A stretch of 64,000 bases of DNA. Origin: Hyperoplus lanceolatus. Taxonomy: Eukaryota; Chordata; Actinopteri; Uranoscopiformes; Ammodytidae. Of the stretch, positions 23,801-34,948 are shown piece by piece. The translations under genes were made by a program, and so were the position numbers. The notes beneath the pieces were generated by a model. The model worked only from the letters and a program-made list of their open reading frames with translations, searched no databases and was not told the origin of the DNA. The stretch spans positions 23,687,501 to 23,751,500 of the forward strand of contig CM049406.2 in NCBI GenBank assembly GCA_026929865.2, read 5' to 3'. The number at the start of each line of letters is the position of its first letter. Position 1 is the stretch's first letter.

Positions 23801-25655
23801 AATAAACTACTGTTAACTCTTAGCCAGACTGTCTTTGATTAATTCATAAGACAGTCACCTTTGTGTGAAATTTGAATGATCTACAGGTCAGCCTTGAGGG
23901 TTTCCTCACTCAGGCAGCTGACATCCCTGACTTTGCCCCCTGCCAGAGGAGGCTAACTGTCTTTGTCTCCTCTGTAGCAGTAGAACTTAATATAAAATGT
24001 ATAGTAACATAATACACTACAGTAATCTTAGAATGTGTCATAACAAAATACAATACATTCAGCAGACACAAACTGGGGTGGAGAAGAAGATGACTAATTA
24101 AAGCTTCTGACGTCCCTGTCTGGCCCGCACCCAGCATTGGAATTTTCTCATCATTTGTAGGGGAAGGCGGGGCTCCACTGCCTGCTACAGTCTCATTGGC
24201 CTTGATAGGCGTGTTGATAGGGAACTGAAAGGGAACAACTGTTCCACAGTGCTAATAGTGGGTATATGTCAGGGGTGTAAAGTAACCTTTAGCCATATGT
24301 CTCTTGTCAATTATCTCATGGAGTGATTCAGGGATAGATTATTTGCGGTGAGACAGAAAAAAAATCTAACTGTGGGATGAAATTCGAAGTTCACTAAATC
24401 TGCTATGATCGCTTGAAATATTTGTTTCCAAAACCCATTTTGCTTTGGCTTTATTTCAGTCAGCAACTGTGGTAAACCTTTATTTTTTGCAGATGTCTAC
24501 TGCCGTGTGGACACTAATGAACATCCAGAGTTAAAACCTGTTGGAGTAAAACTTATAAAAGAAGGCGAGACAGTGACGTTGGACTGCGCTGATGAGTGGC
24601 TGATGGTTAATTTTTCTGACGCCCAGTGCACTAATCAAGAAATAAGCTTGACCGAATGTAAGTATCGCTGTTAGCTCCTTACAGTGCCTTTAAAATACAT
24701 TCTGTCAGGTAGCAATTTTTATTATTATTGTTGTTGTTTATTGTTCAGTTGATGGAGGCTAAGGTTTAATCAGTGTTATGGTAGGCTAACCAAATAAAGG
24801 ATGTCTCCATGGCCTCAACTCTGTTACGCAACCATAAACGTAAAGACCCACTTTATTATAGGCCTAGATATTCTTATGAACTTTTTCTATTTTCTTATAT
24901 TTTTATTTACTTTATATTTTTGCCTAAGGTTAGATGAGAAATTTAAAACCACTCCACTGTTGAAGCTGAAGTATACACCTCTATGAAGCTTCAGCAGCAG
25001 CAGCAGCGACTAACAACTCCTCTTTAAAGAGGACTCCACCTTTTTAGCATTGCACTCCTAACATTGTGGGACACAAGACCTATATGTTAAAAAATACCTT
25101 TCATCTTTGATGGTTTAAATATCATGATAGGTACATGGCTTTATGCTTTATAACTGCCACCCACATCACCCACAATGCAGTTCAACCACCACCTGTTCCT
25201 ACCAGAATGCAATGAAAACAGTAAGAAGCCCTGCTCCTCATATTAACTGTTTTACCTCTTGCTGATTGTTTTCAGGTTGTAACAAGCTCCAACGAGGAAT
25301 GGTGAGTGTTACAGCTGATTATAATTATTTGAGTAAACGTACATTTAGAATTATGCATTCATATTTAACTTTTTTTATTATCATAATTTACTATAACTGT
25401 TTCTAAAACCTCTGTCTTGTAACTAGAATACGAAAGGCTGCTAAGGAAGGCTGCCTTTGGATTTGCTCATCACCAACTGAAAATAAATGCCAGTCTGGAA
25501 AATTTGGAGGGAAAACTGAATCATGATGAGGCCGTTGGGATACCGTTTTGGTTTTTCAAACATGCTGTAAGCTCAAAGCTAAAAGAAGAACTCAATCGAT
25601 GAATATGGTGATAATTTGATGGACTGGTCTGAATAAAGTCTTCAAATGGAATTTA
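8101..25655 (+). CDS. Small secreted complement factor H-like protein, three CCP modules
   Basis: Six exons: 8101-8158, 8575-8766, 14877-15038, 24460-24657, 25276-25301 and 25427-25444 (stop), then a 3' UTR with AATAAA at 25632. The coding sum is 654 nt (217 residues) and all phases join. Exon 1 encodes a signal peptide (MSTRYLGIILLVCLPGVLRG). CCP1 and CCP2 show the four-Cys/Trp sushi pattern (CEEGRKP...NGNWF..PQC; GCGERPDVPNG...GEWSQLPTC). The third module has LDC, AQC and TEC cysteines but lacks the usual Trp near the last Cys, and ends in a Cys-rich tail. Family members bind C3b or surfaces in complement control; whether this one does is inference. Position beside zbtb41 and crb1 matches human CFH/CFHR/F13B. 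Introns are enlarged by transposons. A skipped CCP exon cannot be excluded. Confidence 0.75.
8190..8485. repeat. Degenerate TTAATG-rich repeat in intron 1
   Basis: Many variants of gttaatg/cattaac on both strands (for example tagttaatgcatagttaatg), giving a partly self-complementary block. It resembles a foldback or tandem repeat of the kind common in fish introns. It lies wholly inside the first intron of the factor H-like gene. Confidence 0.55.
9212..9410 (+). pseudogene. Relic of a duplicated CCP exon and its intron
   Basis: The stretch 9212-9370 is a diverged copy of intron sequence at 15156-15320 downstream of CCP2. It is followed by a fragment reading WSELPTFTG, the end of a CCP module like the WSQLPTCTG of CCP2 but with the last Cys changed to Phe. 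It keeps a gtatga donor but has no intact start. It records an internal module duplication whose product has decayed. Confidence 0.5.
9540..10378. mobile_element. TIR-bearing MITE-like DNA element
   Basis: The left end GTAGGGGAGAACAGGGTAAT and the right end, in reverse complement TGTAGGGGATAACGGGGGAA, form an imperfect inverted repeat, and both continue into AATCTGAG-like sequence. The interior carries related patches such as ctttaccccagctgtggggt. No coding capacity is visible. It lies in intron 2 of the factor H-like gene; superfamily not assigned. Confidence 0.6.
10441..10570 (-). mobile_element. L2-like LINE 3' end fragment
   Basis: The sequence ggcaagtttatttatatagc followed by a tttacaggggcaagattaaa block is nearly the same as the 3' end of the large LINE at 21115-21200. 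Only the tail is present. Confidence 0.7.
11060..11840 (-). mobile_element. LINE fragment (C-terminal end of ORF2)
   Basis: The minus-strand frame at 11328-11579 encodes the conserved C-terminal end of a fish non-LTR retrotransposon ORF2 (MNGLAPLYLSHLL..., LWNALPLDIRS..., FKSRLKTHLF). The same pattern, KYITDMLISY...IWNKLPENLRS...FKSSLKTFLF, ends the larger LINE at 21.3 kb. The upstream part to about 11800 resembles the preceding RT-tail region (aatccagtcgagatacgcag). It is 5'-truncated. Confidence 0.75.
12345..13210. mobile_element. hAT-type non-autonomous transposon with 8-bp target duplication
   Basis: The ends TAGTGATGG and CCATCACTA form the terminal repeat and extend imperfectly into tgaagcttc motifs on both sides. 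The flanks carry an exact 8-bp duplication cacagggg at 12337-12344 and 13211-13218. The 866-bp interior has no transposase. It contains a tRNA-like segment at 12790-12861, which looks like a nested SINE head or captured Pol III promoter. Confidence 0.85.
12790..12861 (+). other. tRNA-like segment with B box
   Basis: It contains ggggttcgaatcccggtcgg, a perfect Pol III B-box context, with a pairing acceptor-like arm (caccgaccg / cggtcggtg). An A box is weak. It is inside a hAT element and has no CCA-type acceptor symmetry that I can confirm, so I do not call a functional tRNA. Confidence 0.45.
13945..14737. mobile_element. DNA transposon with about 30-bp terminal inverted repeats
   Basis: The left end starts ggccgtgtccgaactgccat and the right end gives the same sequence in reverse complement, followed on both sides by a cgtcctac block. 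Internal matches such as gagtatg and tgagtag recur near each end. No coding region is seen. It ends directly against a TG microsatellite, so the target duplication cannot be judged. Confidence 0.7.
14737..14817. repeat. (TG)n microsatellite
   Basis: About 39 TG units lie immediately upstream of the CCP2 exon (starts 14877). Its poly-His/Thr translation is an artefact. Confidence 0.95.
15040..17815. other. Intron 3 of the factor H-like gene, left part
   Basis: 15156-15330 is the intron copy that also occurs at 9212-9370, and 15330-15390 resembles 13765-13830. The rest is AT-rich with short open frames that I cannot tie to any gene. No CCP-like exon was found here. Confidence 0.4.
17816..19449. 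mobile_element. 1.6-kb DNA element with perfect 47-bp terminal inverted repeats
   Basis: Positions 17816-17862 (starting gtgtaggtaccagatcgact) are the exact reverse complement of 19403-19449. Subterminal sequence includes gcgcatgcgc palindromes at 17910-17938 and a direct repeat of about 50 bp at 19292-19390 (tctatggtgacaacgtcaag, twice). I see no transposase frame. A clear target duplication is not evident, so the superfamily is left open. Confidence 0.75.
20155..20320. repeat. Short tandem repeat array, about 57-60 bp unit
   Basis: Repeats of gtgacaccccattacacaaa followed by a ccacttgttcatttcccctt block, two full copies plus a partial one. Downstream to about 20500 a ccatgaaccccatggcaccc motif recurs. 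Low complexity; the open frames through it are not genes. Confidence 0.7.
21105..23690 (-). mobile_element. L2/CR1-group LINE, 5'-truncated, long open ORF2
   Basis: A minus-strand frame of 785 codons (23665-21308) has no internal stop. The N-terminal part carries the end of an apurinic-type endonuclease (GHTLDLIISRG, then LSDHS). The middle is a reverse transcriptase with AFDTVDHSILL, GVPQGSILGPLLF and the catalytic YADD. The C-terminal end has the IWNKLPENLRS and FKSSLKTFLF motifs. The 3' end (about 21105-21200) holds ggcaag repeats. The endonuclease start is missing, so it cannot be autonomous as it stands, but the open frame argues for recent insertion into intron 3 of the factor H-like gene. 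Confidence 0.88.
23761..23790. repeat. (GAT)n microsatellite
   Basis: A short run of gat/tga trinucleotides merging into gataat units. No function is suggested. Confidence 0.85.
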
Positions 25656-26875
25656 AAAACTAATCTTTGTAGAATTGTGTCTGCAGTGTTTTTGTGTCTA
25701 AATGTTCCCAATAAGCATTCCATCCATTTTTCGTACCCGCGGATCCTTAACATTTTGATTTTAAAATGATCAGTTACAGATCCAAAACGTTTGAGAGACA
25801 TGTAGTACAGGCAAGACACAAATTACAATTATGTTAAGGCCACATAATAGATTTAGTCCTCAGTAATGGACCAGTGATCTTTTTTAATATCAATTAACCT
25901 GTGGATATTATGGTAAACCTATTTATTGTTGATTGCACACAAACAATACTAACAATTAATGTATCATAATCATCAATTAATTTTCTACCAATCAACTAAT
26001 CCCTTTAAAATGACATCAGCTGAAACACTGTTTAAAATCATCAAACATCTGCTTGTGTAGAAATTCATACAGTTCATTTTATACACAGAAAAAAAGTCAG
26101 CCTTGGTTTTCAAAAAATTGCAAATTTGTTTGTTTTTATGATACCAAAATAGTTACCTCAGTAATGTTTTCTGTTTTAGACAATAATATTTACTTGTGGT
26201 TTTTCTTATTCCTCTATAAGCTATAGTGTGTAACTTTTTCACACGAGTTGACACCAATTTGATTAAGCCTATCAGCTCCACAAAACTCTCTCTGTATTTC
26301 TCAGTATGGCAGTGAACAAACTGGTGTCCCAAGAAAGCACCCCAAAAATGTTTCAGTTGTTGATTCTACTGCTAAGAAAAACAGCAGAAGGGATAAAAAT
26401 CATGCCCGATCAACAAAGGATAACCCCCAGGCATGCAAACTCATAAGCCATGAAAAAGGTGAGAAGTCCGAAAACAAACCCCGGTAGGGGGGTCTGGGGG
26501 CATCCCCCCAGAAGATTTTTTTTGTGATTTGGTGTATTCTGGTGAAGAGAATTAAGGACAAAAAAAACGTTGTCAGATGAATAGTAAAATGAGCAAAACA
26601 AGTTAGTCAGCCAACCTTCTTGACGTTTCCAATACAAAGTGTGTAGGTAGCCTATTTACCAAGAAAAACGGTTAAAAACAGCTTAGAAAAACGGTTAAAA
26701 ATGCTGGCAAAACCAGCTTTAAATAAGAAAAATAACATGGAGCCTCAAATCAATCACACCAAATTCCCTTACAATAAACTAACTATTTATATTGTGGCAA
26801 ACAGGATTTGCCTCATCAATATAACACATAAGAATACACTCTGTCACCATAGTTAATCTCGTGTTCGCGCACTCA

Positions 26876-26922
<47 letters not shown>

Positions 26923-27850
26923 CAGTCATGCGCAGGAACATAATGGTGCAAAATGGGACGATAGTGGAGGAAGCAGGTGAGTGTGTTGTTTCGGCGCTGC
27001 TATATCTGCTATAATCACTACATTCACCTCATGTGTGTCGGCCAGAACACCACGCACCATTCAAAAACCGTGAAAACAGCAATAGGCAAAAGCACATTAT
27101 TAACTTGAGGTGACACGTTAATCTGCAGTGACAATCCGCCAACCGCGGCCGTTTATCAGTGTGTGCATAAAGCAATGCAAGACTCTGAATTTATTTAAAA
27201 ATTGATTCACATAAACCGAGTAGGCACTAGGGTTGCCACCTTGGATTTAGGAAAAAAGGGACACTTGATGTTTGGGGCGGAGGGCTCGGCCATTATTAGG
27301 CTATCAGTTCAGACTGACCAGTGTAATGACCTATAATAACCATAAACACCTACAGTGCTTTTTACAGTAGGATATATAAGGAGACTGAGGTGGGAACCCT
27401 GGACCTTGTAGGGGGGTCCGGTCCCCCGGAAGAAAATAATGCAACCTTTTAAAGTAAAATTCATCAATCTGGTGCACTTTGAGAAGAAAATTGCATGCAA
27501 CCAGGCCCAGGGGCCCAAGGGCTCAGGGGGGCCCTAAGCCAGAAATACTGATAGTAACTTTACATGTCGCATTGTCAAAGAGCTCAGTCACTCATATCGA
27601 TAACAGGGTCCAAAAATGAATCACCTAAAATAAGGAAATAAATCATCATGGGCCCCTCAACTAGTAGGTGCAATGCTCCGCTCCACATATGTGAGTTTAG
27701 GGTGAACAAGATTATGGTTCTTTAAAAAAAAAAATTAAATAATTTCACAATAATTGCCCTTTGTTGTCGTGAATACTGTAGCTGCTTTCCTTCTTATTAA
27801 ATTACTTTTTTAAGTTGTTAAAACTGTAACTTCAAGGCCCAGATTTCTGT
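25656..27850. other. Intergenic between factor H-like gene and zbtb41
   Basis: The right copy of the segmental duplication continues here. A possible plus-strand exon at 26304-26457 is treated in the findings. TC/AC microsatellites lie at 26874-26922. Two short GC-rich foldback motifs (gggggtctgggggcatcccc at 26490; gggggtccggtcccccgg at 27412) look like ends of old DNA elements. No gene is established. Confidence 0.5.
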
Positions 27851-27860
27851 CTGAAGAGCA

Positions 27861-30800
27861 TCAGTGCGTGTGTTCAGAGTTGGAGATGTTCTGCACAGGG
27901 GAAGCTGAGTCCAGTCCCAGCAGCGTGCCCAGGTAGGACTGCTCCCGGGGGTCCAGCATCTGATCGGGTCTCACCGGGTGGACAATGTTGGCAGGCTGGG
28001 GGGTGAGGGTGTACTTCTCCAAGAATGCCAGGTCAGTAGCAGCCTGGTACCCAGAGCTCTGCTGCTGTTCCTGGGCCTGCATACTCACAACGCTGTGAGT
28101 CTGGGAGGAGCTCAATTGGCCCGGTGCTCCTCCCGTCATCTGAACAGGAACTAGAGTGACGGGCATGCACAAACTGCTAGGAAGGCTTGTGCTTTGCAAG
28201 GCTGACTTAGCTTCAGCACGGTACGCCTTAGAGGGCTCCTCAAAAGGAGCGGACACCAATTTGCCCTCGCCGAGCGTACCATGGGGCTGCTCAGTAAAGC
28301 GGGTGCTGTGCACGTGGTCCACATGGTACTTGAGCTTGTCTTTTCTTTTGAAAGTGGCGCTGCAGTGAGGGCAGTTAAAAGGGCGAGCGTCCGAGTGGAT
28401 CACCATGTGCTTCGTCAAGGTCTTCTTGATCCGAAATGTCTGGTTGCACTCGGGACATCTGTGGGGTTTTTCACCTGTGGCATGAACACAAGAGAACATC
28501 AGTGTGAGAGTATTAAAGAACACTAGGTTTAGGCAGCATTTGTTTGGCCCCCTTGTGTTGTGGTTTCTACTTAGAATGTTTGTAAGTTGCATATAATGTA
28601 ACAATATTAATCAGAGGGGTTTCCTCCTGTTTTTCAAGAAAGAAAAGAAAACAGAAATTAATTCAAACTTAACTTCTAAACGGGGCACCACCCAGAGTTA
28701 ACTGGGAAATTGATAGCTTATCTAAAATCAGTCTCATCAATGTTATCAATTGAATTGAGAATTAAATGAATAAATATACAAAGTTACTAATATCTAGAAG
28801 GTCAATGGAGTTCAAAATGGAAGAAGATGGCAATGTTCATTCTTATGCAATATTAAAGAAACCCAACACAACTGAAGCACAAATATTTTATTTACAGAGA
28901 GTAATAAAAACAAACCGTCAAAAATAAACTAAATGATGACAGAAGACATTGTGTGTGACTGTGCTATCTTCTATACTGATTTGCCGTCTACAAGATACAC
29001 ATTGGAAGTTGCCGAGTCTACAGACACGGTGGAGGCAAGAGCTTAGAAGAGTTTGGTGGAGTGGGCTCTGAGCTGTGTACTCCCAGAGCACATGGCTGGC
29101 AGGAGAAGCCAAGAGTAGCTCAATGATTACGCTGTCCAGCTAGTGAACATTTTTTCTTACCACTTCACAATTATGCACCACTTTGTGTTGGTCTATCGCA
29201 TAAAATCCCAATAAAATACATTTACGTGTGTGGTTGTAACGTGACAGAATGTGGAAAAGTTCAAGGGGTATGAATACTTTTGCAAGACACTGTATTCTCA
29301 AGCACACATATATATTGATGTCCTTACCTGAGTGGGTCCTGAAGTGCATTTCTAGACTTGACTTTCCTTTAAATTCTTTCTTGCAAACCTCACACTGATG
29401 CACAGCCGTTTTATACCTGTGAACAAATTCTTCTTTAACAGAGACAGAAACCAAGAGTATTTGCTGTACTATGAAAGGGGCTGCTGAGGGAAGTATCATC
29501 ACTTTTAAAATATTAACAAAAACGAGAATGAACGTGATTTGTATAATATACTTCTGCCAAACTTTCTGTCCCAAATGAATGCTTCTGTAGTGGACTGTCA
29601 GATGATCATGGCGCCTGAAGCACTTGCCGCATTCTTCACACTGGTGTGCTTTCTCACCTGTAATAAACATGGTATAAGATAAAGGTGGAGCCATTAATTG
29701 TTGAAAACGTGTTGTCAGAATCAGTGAACATCTCCTTATGATGGGCAAACAGGTAGGTTCCAGTGTAACAAGAAACTAAATGTAATGTGAGCGTGACATA
29801 ACAAGTCACTGCCACAAAAGGAGAAGAAGAACCACAAATGACAACCCTACTGCTGTGTGTCTCATACAGTACCGGAGTGTGTTTTCTGATGTTTGGTCAG
29901 GTGATCATGGCGTATGAAGGTTTTCCCACATTGGTCACACTCGTAGCGCTTGTCGTCATGGTGGACTCTGAGGTGGAGCCTGCCCAAGCAACAGTTTGCT
30001 CATTACGTGCAACTCTAGCTTGAACCTTTCACACAATCACCAACACAAGACACACTCTGCATAGTTCACTGTACCTGTAGGAGCTGCCGTGACGGAAACT
30101 TTGGCCACAGATACTACAGAGGTGAGGCTTCTCTCCACTGTGGATCCTCATGTGCTCTCTCAAGGTTGTTCTTTAAGAAGAAAAGCAAACCTCTCAATTA
30201 AAGGTAGAGTCAGTCAAAACACTGTTTGTCCAAATCAGTGAATATCTTCTGCATGATCTAATACCTTTATGTACTGCGCGTGCACTAAACATGTTAATAC
30301 ACAGCGTAAAGTCTGAAAACAGGCATGTTGCGAGCTACGGTGGGCTGCCTATGTTTACATCCAGGTTACAGAGCCTAGAATGTGTATTAGCACCACATTT
30401 TTTTCAGCACGCGCACAGTACTGACAGGTAGCAAATCGTGAGGAGATGGCAACTGATGAACAAAATGATTTCTTGCAGATTAGCAAGAGGAGCGTAGTGT
30501 AAATTGAGAAATTGTGGGGGAATGTTTAGGGACAGAGAGAGACGTACCTTTCCCTAACAGATTTCCCGCAAACAAAGCAAGTCCACTTCCTTTTGCCTCC
30601 ATGTGTACACTCAATGTGCCTCTTTCTGTTTCCAGTGTCGTTAAACTGACGGCCACAAATTTCACAGGGAAAAGGACCTAGGAATGAGGAAAGAATAACA
30701 ACTCAATAGCTGCAGACACATGGCTTTCGACTACAGTAATCATGTCAGGCTGATATCATAGTTATAGCAGTAAAACGCCATATATTGCATCTTCTGAATA

Positions 30801-33800
30801 CTTTGTTAATAGGCTTTCCACTAGCAATAATAAATGGTGTATTTTTAACCCTAAGAGCTTATGGGAGTTTATTTTCAGTGTGCATCTCATCACCTAAATG
30901 GAACTTTTCTTGGTGCTTCAGCCTGGCAAACCTGGACTTGAAGTGTTCATCACAGAAGGAGCATTTGAAAGGCCGGTCTTGAGTGTGCAGGATCATGTGC
31001 TCCTGCAGATGAGGCCGACGGGTGAAGGTCTTCAGACAAATCTGGAGTCAGAAGGTTCACAGGTCAAATCTAGAAAATGTGCCATTACATACGACAGCTG
31101 TACACATTTTGTAATGCATAAATGATTCACCTTACCTTCATAACCTTATATTTATGTGATCAAATAAAAATAGATCTTACAGCACATTTCCAGCCTTCAC
31201 TCTTCCTTTTCCTCTTGGTGAGAAACTCTTGGACGTTGTCCGGATGAAACCTGGCAGGACAGGGAAGATACAGCACGTCATCATATAATAAAACTAGGAA
31301 CTGCAGCTGTTGCCATCATGGAGAAGTATAGGAAAGTTTGCTATACAAAAATGAATAATTGTTTTCTATAATTAACTTAGAACATAGAAGTCACACTACA
31401 GTCTAAATGAACACATACAGTATTTTTCCAAAATGCATCAGACTAGACAGATAACTTTTTACAGACGTTGCCATAATTTTTTCTACCAATACTTCAGCAA
31501 TGATGCACTCATGTTAAGGTGTAAAACTGTAGATGTTTAGCCATGCTAGGATAAACTAAGGTGAACATGAAAAATATAATTCTTGATAAAAACTACGAAA
31601 CAACTATTGTTACATGTATGGTTATGAAAGCTACTTTGTAAAACTGTTGGCTGTGCAAAGACAATGATGTCATACAAAACTGATCATATAATTCAAATCA
31701 ATATCCAATATTTCATTGTGTAGTCTGACCGGATGTCGCGATACTGCTATGTCTTACCTCCTGACATGCTTGGCCAGGGTTTTCTTGCTGGCATGGAGTT
31801 TGCTACAGAAGGGACACTTGTGCTCCTTCTTCTGGACGGGGGCGTCGCTGGCGTGCTTCTTCTGGTGTACGGTCAGGTTAGACTTGGTGGAGTAACACTG
31901 GAGACAGATGTCACACTGGAATGGTTTCTCCCCTGTGTGCACTCTGGTGTGACTCACATACTTCCCTTAAAATGCAGGAAACAGGGGGATATTTACTTTT
32001 CAGCTTCATTACTGGTCAATACACTTGGCACTATTTGGCCCAAATTTACAGTGTCCAGGATGCTGATTGGGAATGCTGGACTGCTTCCAACACAAACACA
32101 AACACAGCTTTTGGAGGGTTTACAGTGGCAGTAGTGACAGACCGGACGGAATTATTAGCTTGTATGCTACCTCTTACTCTACAAGCAGGTGAAACAAGTT
32201 TGGTTTTTGCTGGATAAGGAAAGCAAACTGAAGAATTTTGCTAAAGATAATTACAATTAATTAGCCAATTGAAAAAAACTAAGAAAGAAAGAAAGAAAGA
32301 AAGAAAGAAAAACAACGGTTTATTTCAGTAATAAAAATAGTGGCACATAGACTTATCCATTTAAAAGTGGGGTCAGCGATTCTGGAGAATGGTTGTTGTC
32401 AAAATCACATTTTGTCAAAATGAGTGAAGTACAGACAGGTAGAGGATCGTGGGGAGATATTCACTGATTTTGACAAAAAGTGGTAATGACAACAAGCATT
32501 CTCCAGAATTATGGTACGATCCTTGTGTTTCACTTCCCCGTCTGTTACTGTTACCTGTCTGAAAGTATTATTTGTTTTACTACAACCCCTCTGCAGTCGC
32601 CACTACTAACAATACTGCTACTACTAAACACAACATTCTGGATAACAACAAAATAATCCCGACCTTACTCCGTGGTCCTCACCTGGGCGGTCAAAGGTCT
32701 TGTCACATTTGGGACACTTGAGAATCTTCTTGCCGGCTGTTTGGATGATGATTGGGGCCAGACCCTCGGGGTAGGCTGCTGGACCCTGGCTGGAGCTTCG
32801 TGCTGCCGTCACACTCACTCCCCCCTCTCTGACAGCCCTCTGCAGCACGGCCCTTTGCCCTACATCTGAAGCCAGCTCACCTGCTGAGCAAACCTCCACA
32901 TTCATGTCTCCTTCTTCCTCAGCCTCCTCCTCCTCCTCATCCCCCACCTCTCCCTCTTCAGCTGGTTTGCATGTCTCATTAGCGTCCAGTTTGGGAGCCT
33001 GGTTTTCCACAACCACCTTTCCGGCTTCTTCCACTCCTTCCTCATGTTGCTCTCTTGGAGACACAGTCCTCTGTTTTACCCCAGAGGTGTTGCGGTGCTC
33101 CAATCTGTCTCTCTGATACTTGGTGGGCGTTCTCCTCCGGCGAGCTGACCTCCGTGTGGTGGTAGTAGGAGTGGCGGCTGTCTTCTCTTCTTTCTGGGCC
33201 GAGGCTTGACGCAGTACTACATCAGTGTGACTCTGGGCTAAGTGTTCCTGCAGGAGGTCTTTGGAGCTGGGCCGTAGACTGCGCTTGTCACACTGAACAT
33301 CCGACCGGCTCTGGGTGTCCGTGGTGTCACCTGCTGGCGAGTCACTGGAGGTCACTTCATCCACCTCAGTAGTAGAAGACCCTCTGATCTCACCCTGTGC
33401 CTGGACCGCACACACTGGCTGGCTGTTGCTGCCCGCCTCCTCACAGAGCAGTTTGAATATGTCCATCATGTCCAGGAACCGGGCGGCTTCGGTCAGAGCC
33501 GGGAGGTCGGTCTCGGCGACGACACACTCGGAGGTGTACAGCAAGCCGAGCAGGCGCTGGAAGACGCAGTCCTCCACGTGGTCCAGGGTGACGTGCGCTG
33601 CGGCCGGGTTCTTGGACAGCTCGGCGTGGAAGTAGCTGCTCCCGTGGGCCAACACCGCCTTGTGGGCCCTGTACAGCTTCCCCCCCACGGACACGGACAC
33701 GTCGCAGAACCTCTGTCGGGCCCGGTCCTCGTTCAGGAACTTGAGCAGGTTGTGGCTGTGCTGCGTCATAGCCAGGTGCCGGCTGCTGCTGCTCTGTGAT

Positions 33801-33964
33801 GGTGTTGACCCGGTGAGGTGAGGCTTAGAGTCTGGTAGTGGGGCGCTGCTAGGGCCAAGCAAAGTGCCCGGCTGTGCAGCACACACATTGCTGCTGCCAC
33901 TGCTCCTGACCTGCCTCCTGCGTTTGGGCCGAGGAGGACTATCATTGCACGGCTTCGTCTTCAT
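27861..33964 (-). CDS. zbtb41: Zinc finger and BTB domain protein 41
   Basis: Ten coding exons on the minus strand: 33964-32683, 31965-31758, 31250-31181, 31041-30894, 30677-30548, 30170-30075, 29979-29873, 29657-29552, 29416-29328 and 28474-27861. They sum to 2850 nt (949 residues) with every phase consistent. The start is chosen at 33964, just after a ctttcag acceptor at 34002 that ends a 5' UTR intron. A BTB domain lies at about residues 75-180 ([20 protein letters not shown]). A Ser/Arg and acidic linker follows (about 200-410), then thirteen C2H2 fingers, with TGEKP-type linkers after several. The C-terminal 150 residues are Gln/Ser-rich. The family are DNA-binding transcription regulators that dimerise by BTB. 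Adjacency to crb1 matches human ZBTB41-CRB1. Confidence 0.9.
29145..29293. mobile_element. Solo right end of a Tc1-like element
   Basis: It carries the classic fish Tc1 3' sequence (cactttgtgttggtctatcg through aaggggtatgaatacttttg). It ends in the inverted repeat that also starts the remnant at 1337. It lies in zbtb41 intron 9 and creates a false C-terminal extension if the exon at 29416-29328 is read through. Confidence 0.8.
30200..30480. repeat. Palindromic MITE copy A
   Basis: Contains tccaaatcagtgaatatctt on one arm and cgtgaggagatggcaactga on the other, with a middle block (gttaatacacagcg, tttcagcacgcgcacag) shared with the copies at 45.1 and 62.0 kb. It lies in zbtb41 intron 5. Confidence 0.55.
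32280..32312. repeat. (GAAA)n microsatellite
   Basis: About seven aagaaagaaagaaag units in zbtb41 intron 1. Confidence 0.9.
32365..32515. repeat. Palindromic MITE copy B (short hairpin)
   Basis: The arms gtcagcgattctggagaatg / cattctccagaatt and tgtcaaaatcacattttgtc / tgattttgacaaaaagtg pair to form a hairpin of about 150 bp. It lies in zbtb41 intron 1 and is the shortest member of the family. Confidence 0.7.
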
Positions 33965-34002
33965 CGGTGCGTCTGTTCTGTTTTGACTACCAGGGTTCAC
34001 TC

Positions 34003-34700
34003 CTGAAAAGCGAGAGGAATAGAAACAGCGCTCAGATTCATCCTGCAATTGGTGCCAAATGAACTGTCCTAATTAATTGGTAAGGGTTCAGCTTTAAGAG
34101 GAGTGTGATGTTCAAGAGGCTAGGCCAATGGCTGTGCGTTTAACTGAAGGTTACCTGACTGTAACAACACAAAATAGTTTTTAAAGCATTCAGACAACAT
34201 GAAGGGGACATTGTGGTTGAAAGATATAGAATACAATTGAAAACTGCGCATAAGACGATATTTTGAATCATATACTTCTCCAGTTCTCCCATTTAAAAAA
34301 TAAGCAGTTTGCTATGAAAACTGAACACATTAGATTACATATTCGGAAAGCTAGTAGCCGTACTAATATCCTGAATTATTCTAGTACATTTTTGAGCTCG
34401 CTCTCCACCTCAAGGACCCCTACCATGGAGACCCCTACCTACCATTATATTATGCTATCGGTGTGACGGGCGGGCCCCTCCGAGGAGAGTGTTGACAAAC
34501 GACCTTTACTGCTACCCCGGAAATACACGTTTAAATCGGGACATTAGAAAGAACATCTTACCATGGAGATACGGGCCGAGTTTACAGAGCAATGTGCATT
34601 TGAGCTGGCATAATTCATTTGAAAAATAAAGGAATGATTGATAATTTCCTGGTTGGACGTCGCAACAGACCGTTCCCCCATGTATACATGGCACGTCATT
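34003..34700. promoter_or_regulatory. 5' region between zbtb41 and crb1
   Basis: Holds the 5' UTR intron and presumably the promoter of zbtb41. A locally GC-richer stretch at 34430-34500 (tgacgggcgggcccctccga) is the best candidate. No TATA box is seen on the minus strand. No EGF-type exon of crumbs was found from here to 35998. Confidence 0.35.
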
Positions 34701-34708
34701 TCCGGTTA

Positions 34709-34710
<2 letters not shown>

Positions 34711-34796
<86 letters not shown>

Positions 34797-34852
34797 ATGT
34801 CTCTCTCACACTCACACACACACACATTCTAAAATACGGTACATGCGTGTAC

Positions 34853-34947
<95 letters not shown>
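34711..34947. repeat. Compound microsatellite (CT)n and (TG)n
   Basis: (CT)n at 34711-34800, a short (AC)n at 34810-34826 and (TG)n at 34854-34946. Long poly-Leu/Ser or poly-Cys/Val frames through it are artefacts. Confidence 0.95.

Positions 34948-34948
<1 letters not shown>

Noticed and set aside
25429..25601. Open frame YERLLRKAAFGFAHHQLK... ending NR-stop in the right duplicon
   Set aside because: It is not in phase with the preceding exon; the phase-consistent frame stops after NTKGC. The left copy has an in-frame stop, so it is more likely 3' UTR.
29140..29748. 202-codon minus-strand frame as a single zbtb41 exon
   Set aside because: It reads through two introns and a Tc1 end; true exons are 29657-29552 and 29416-29328.
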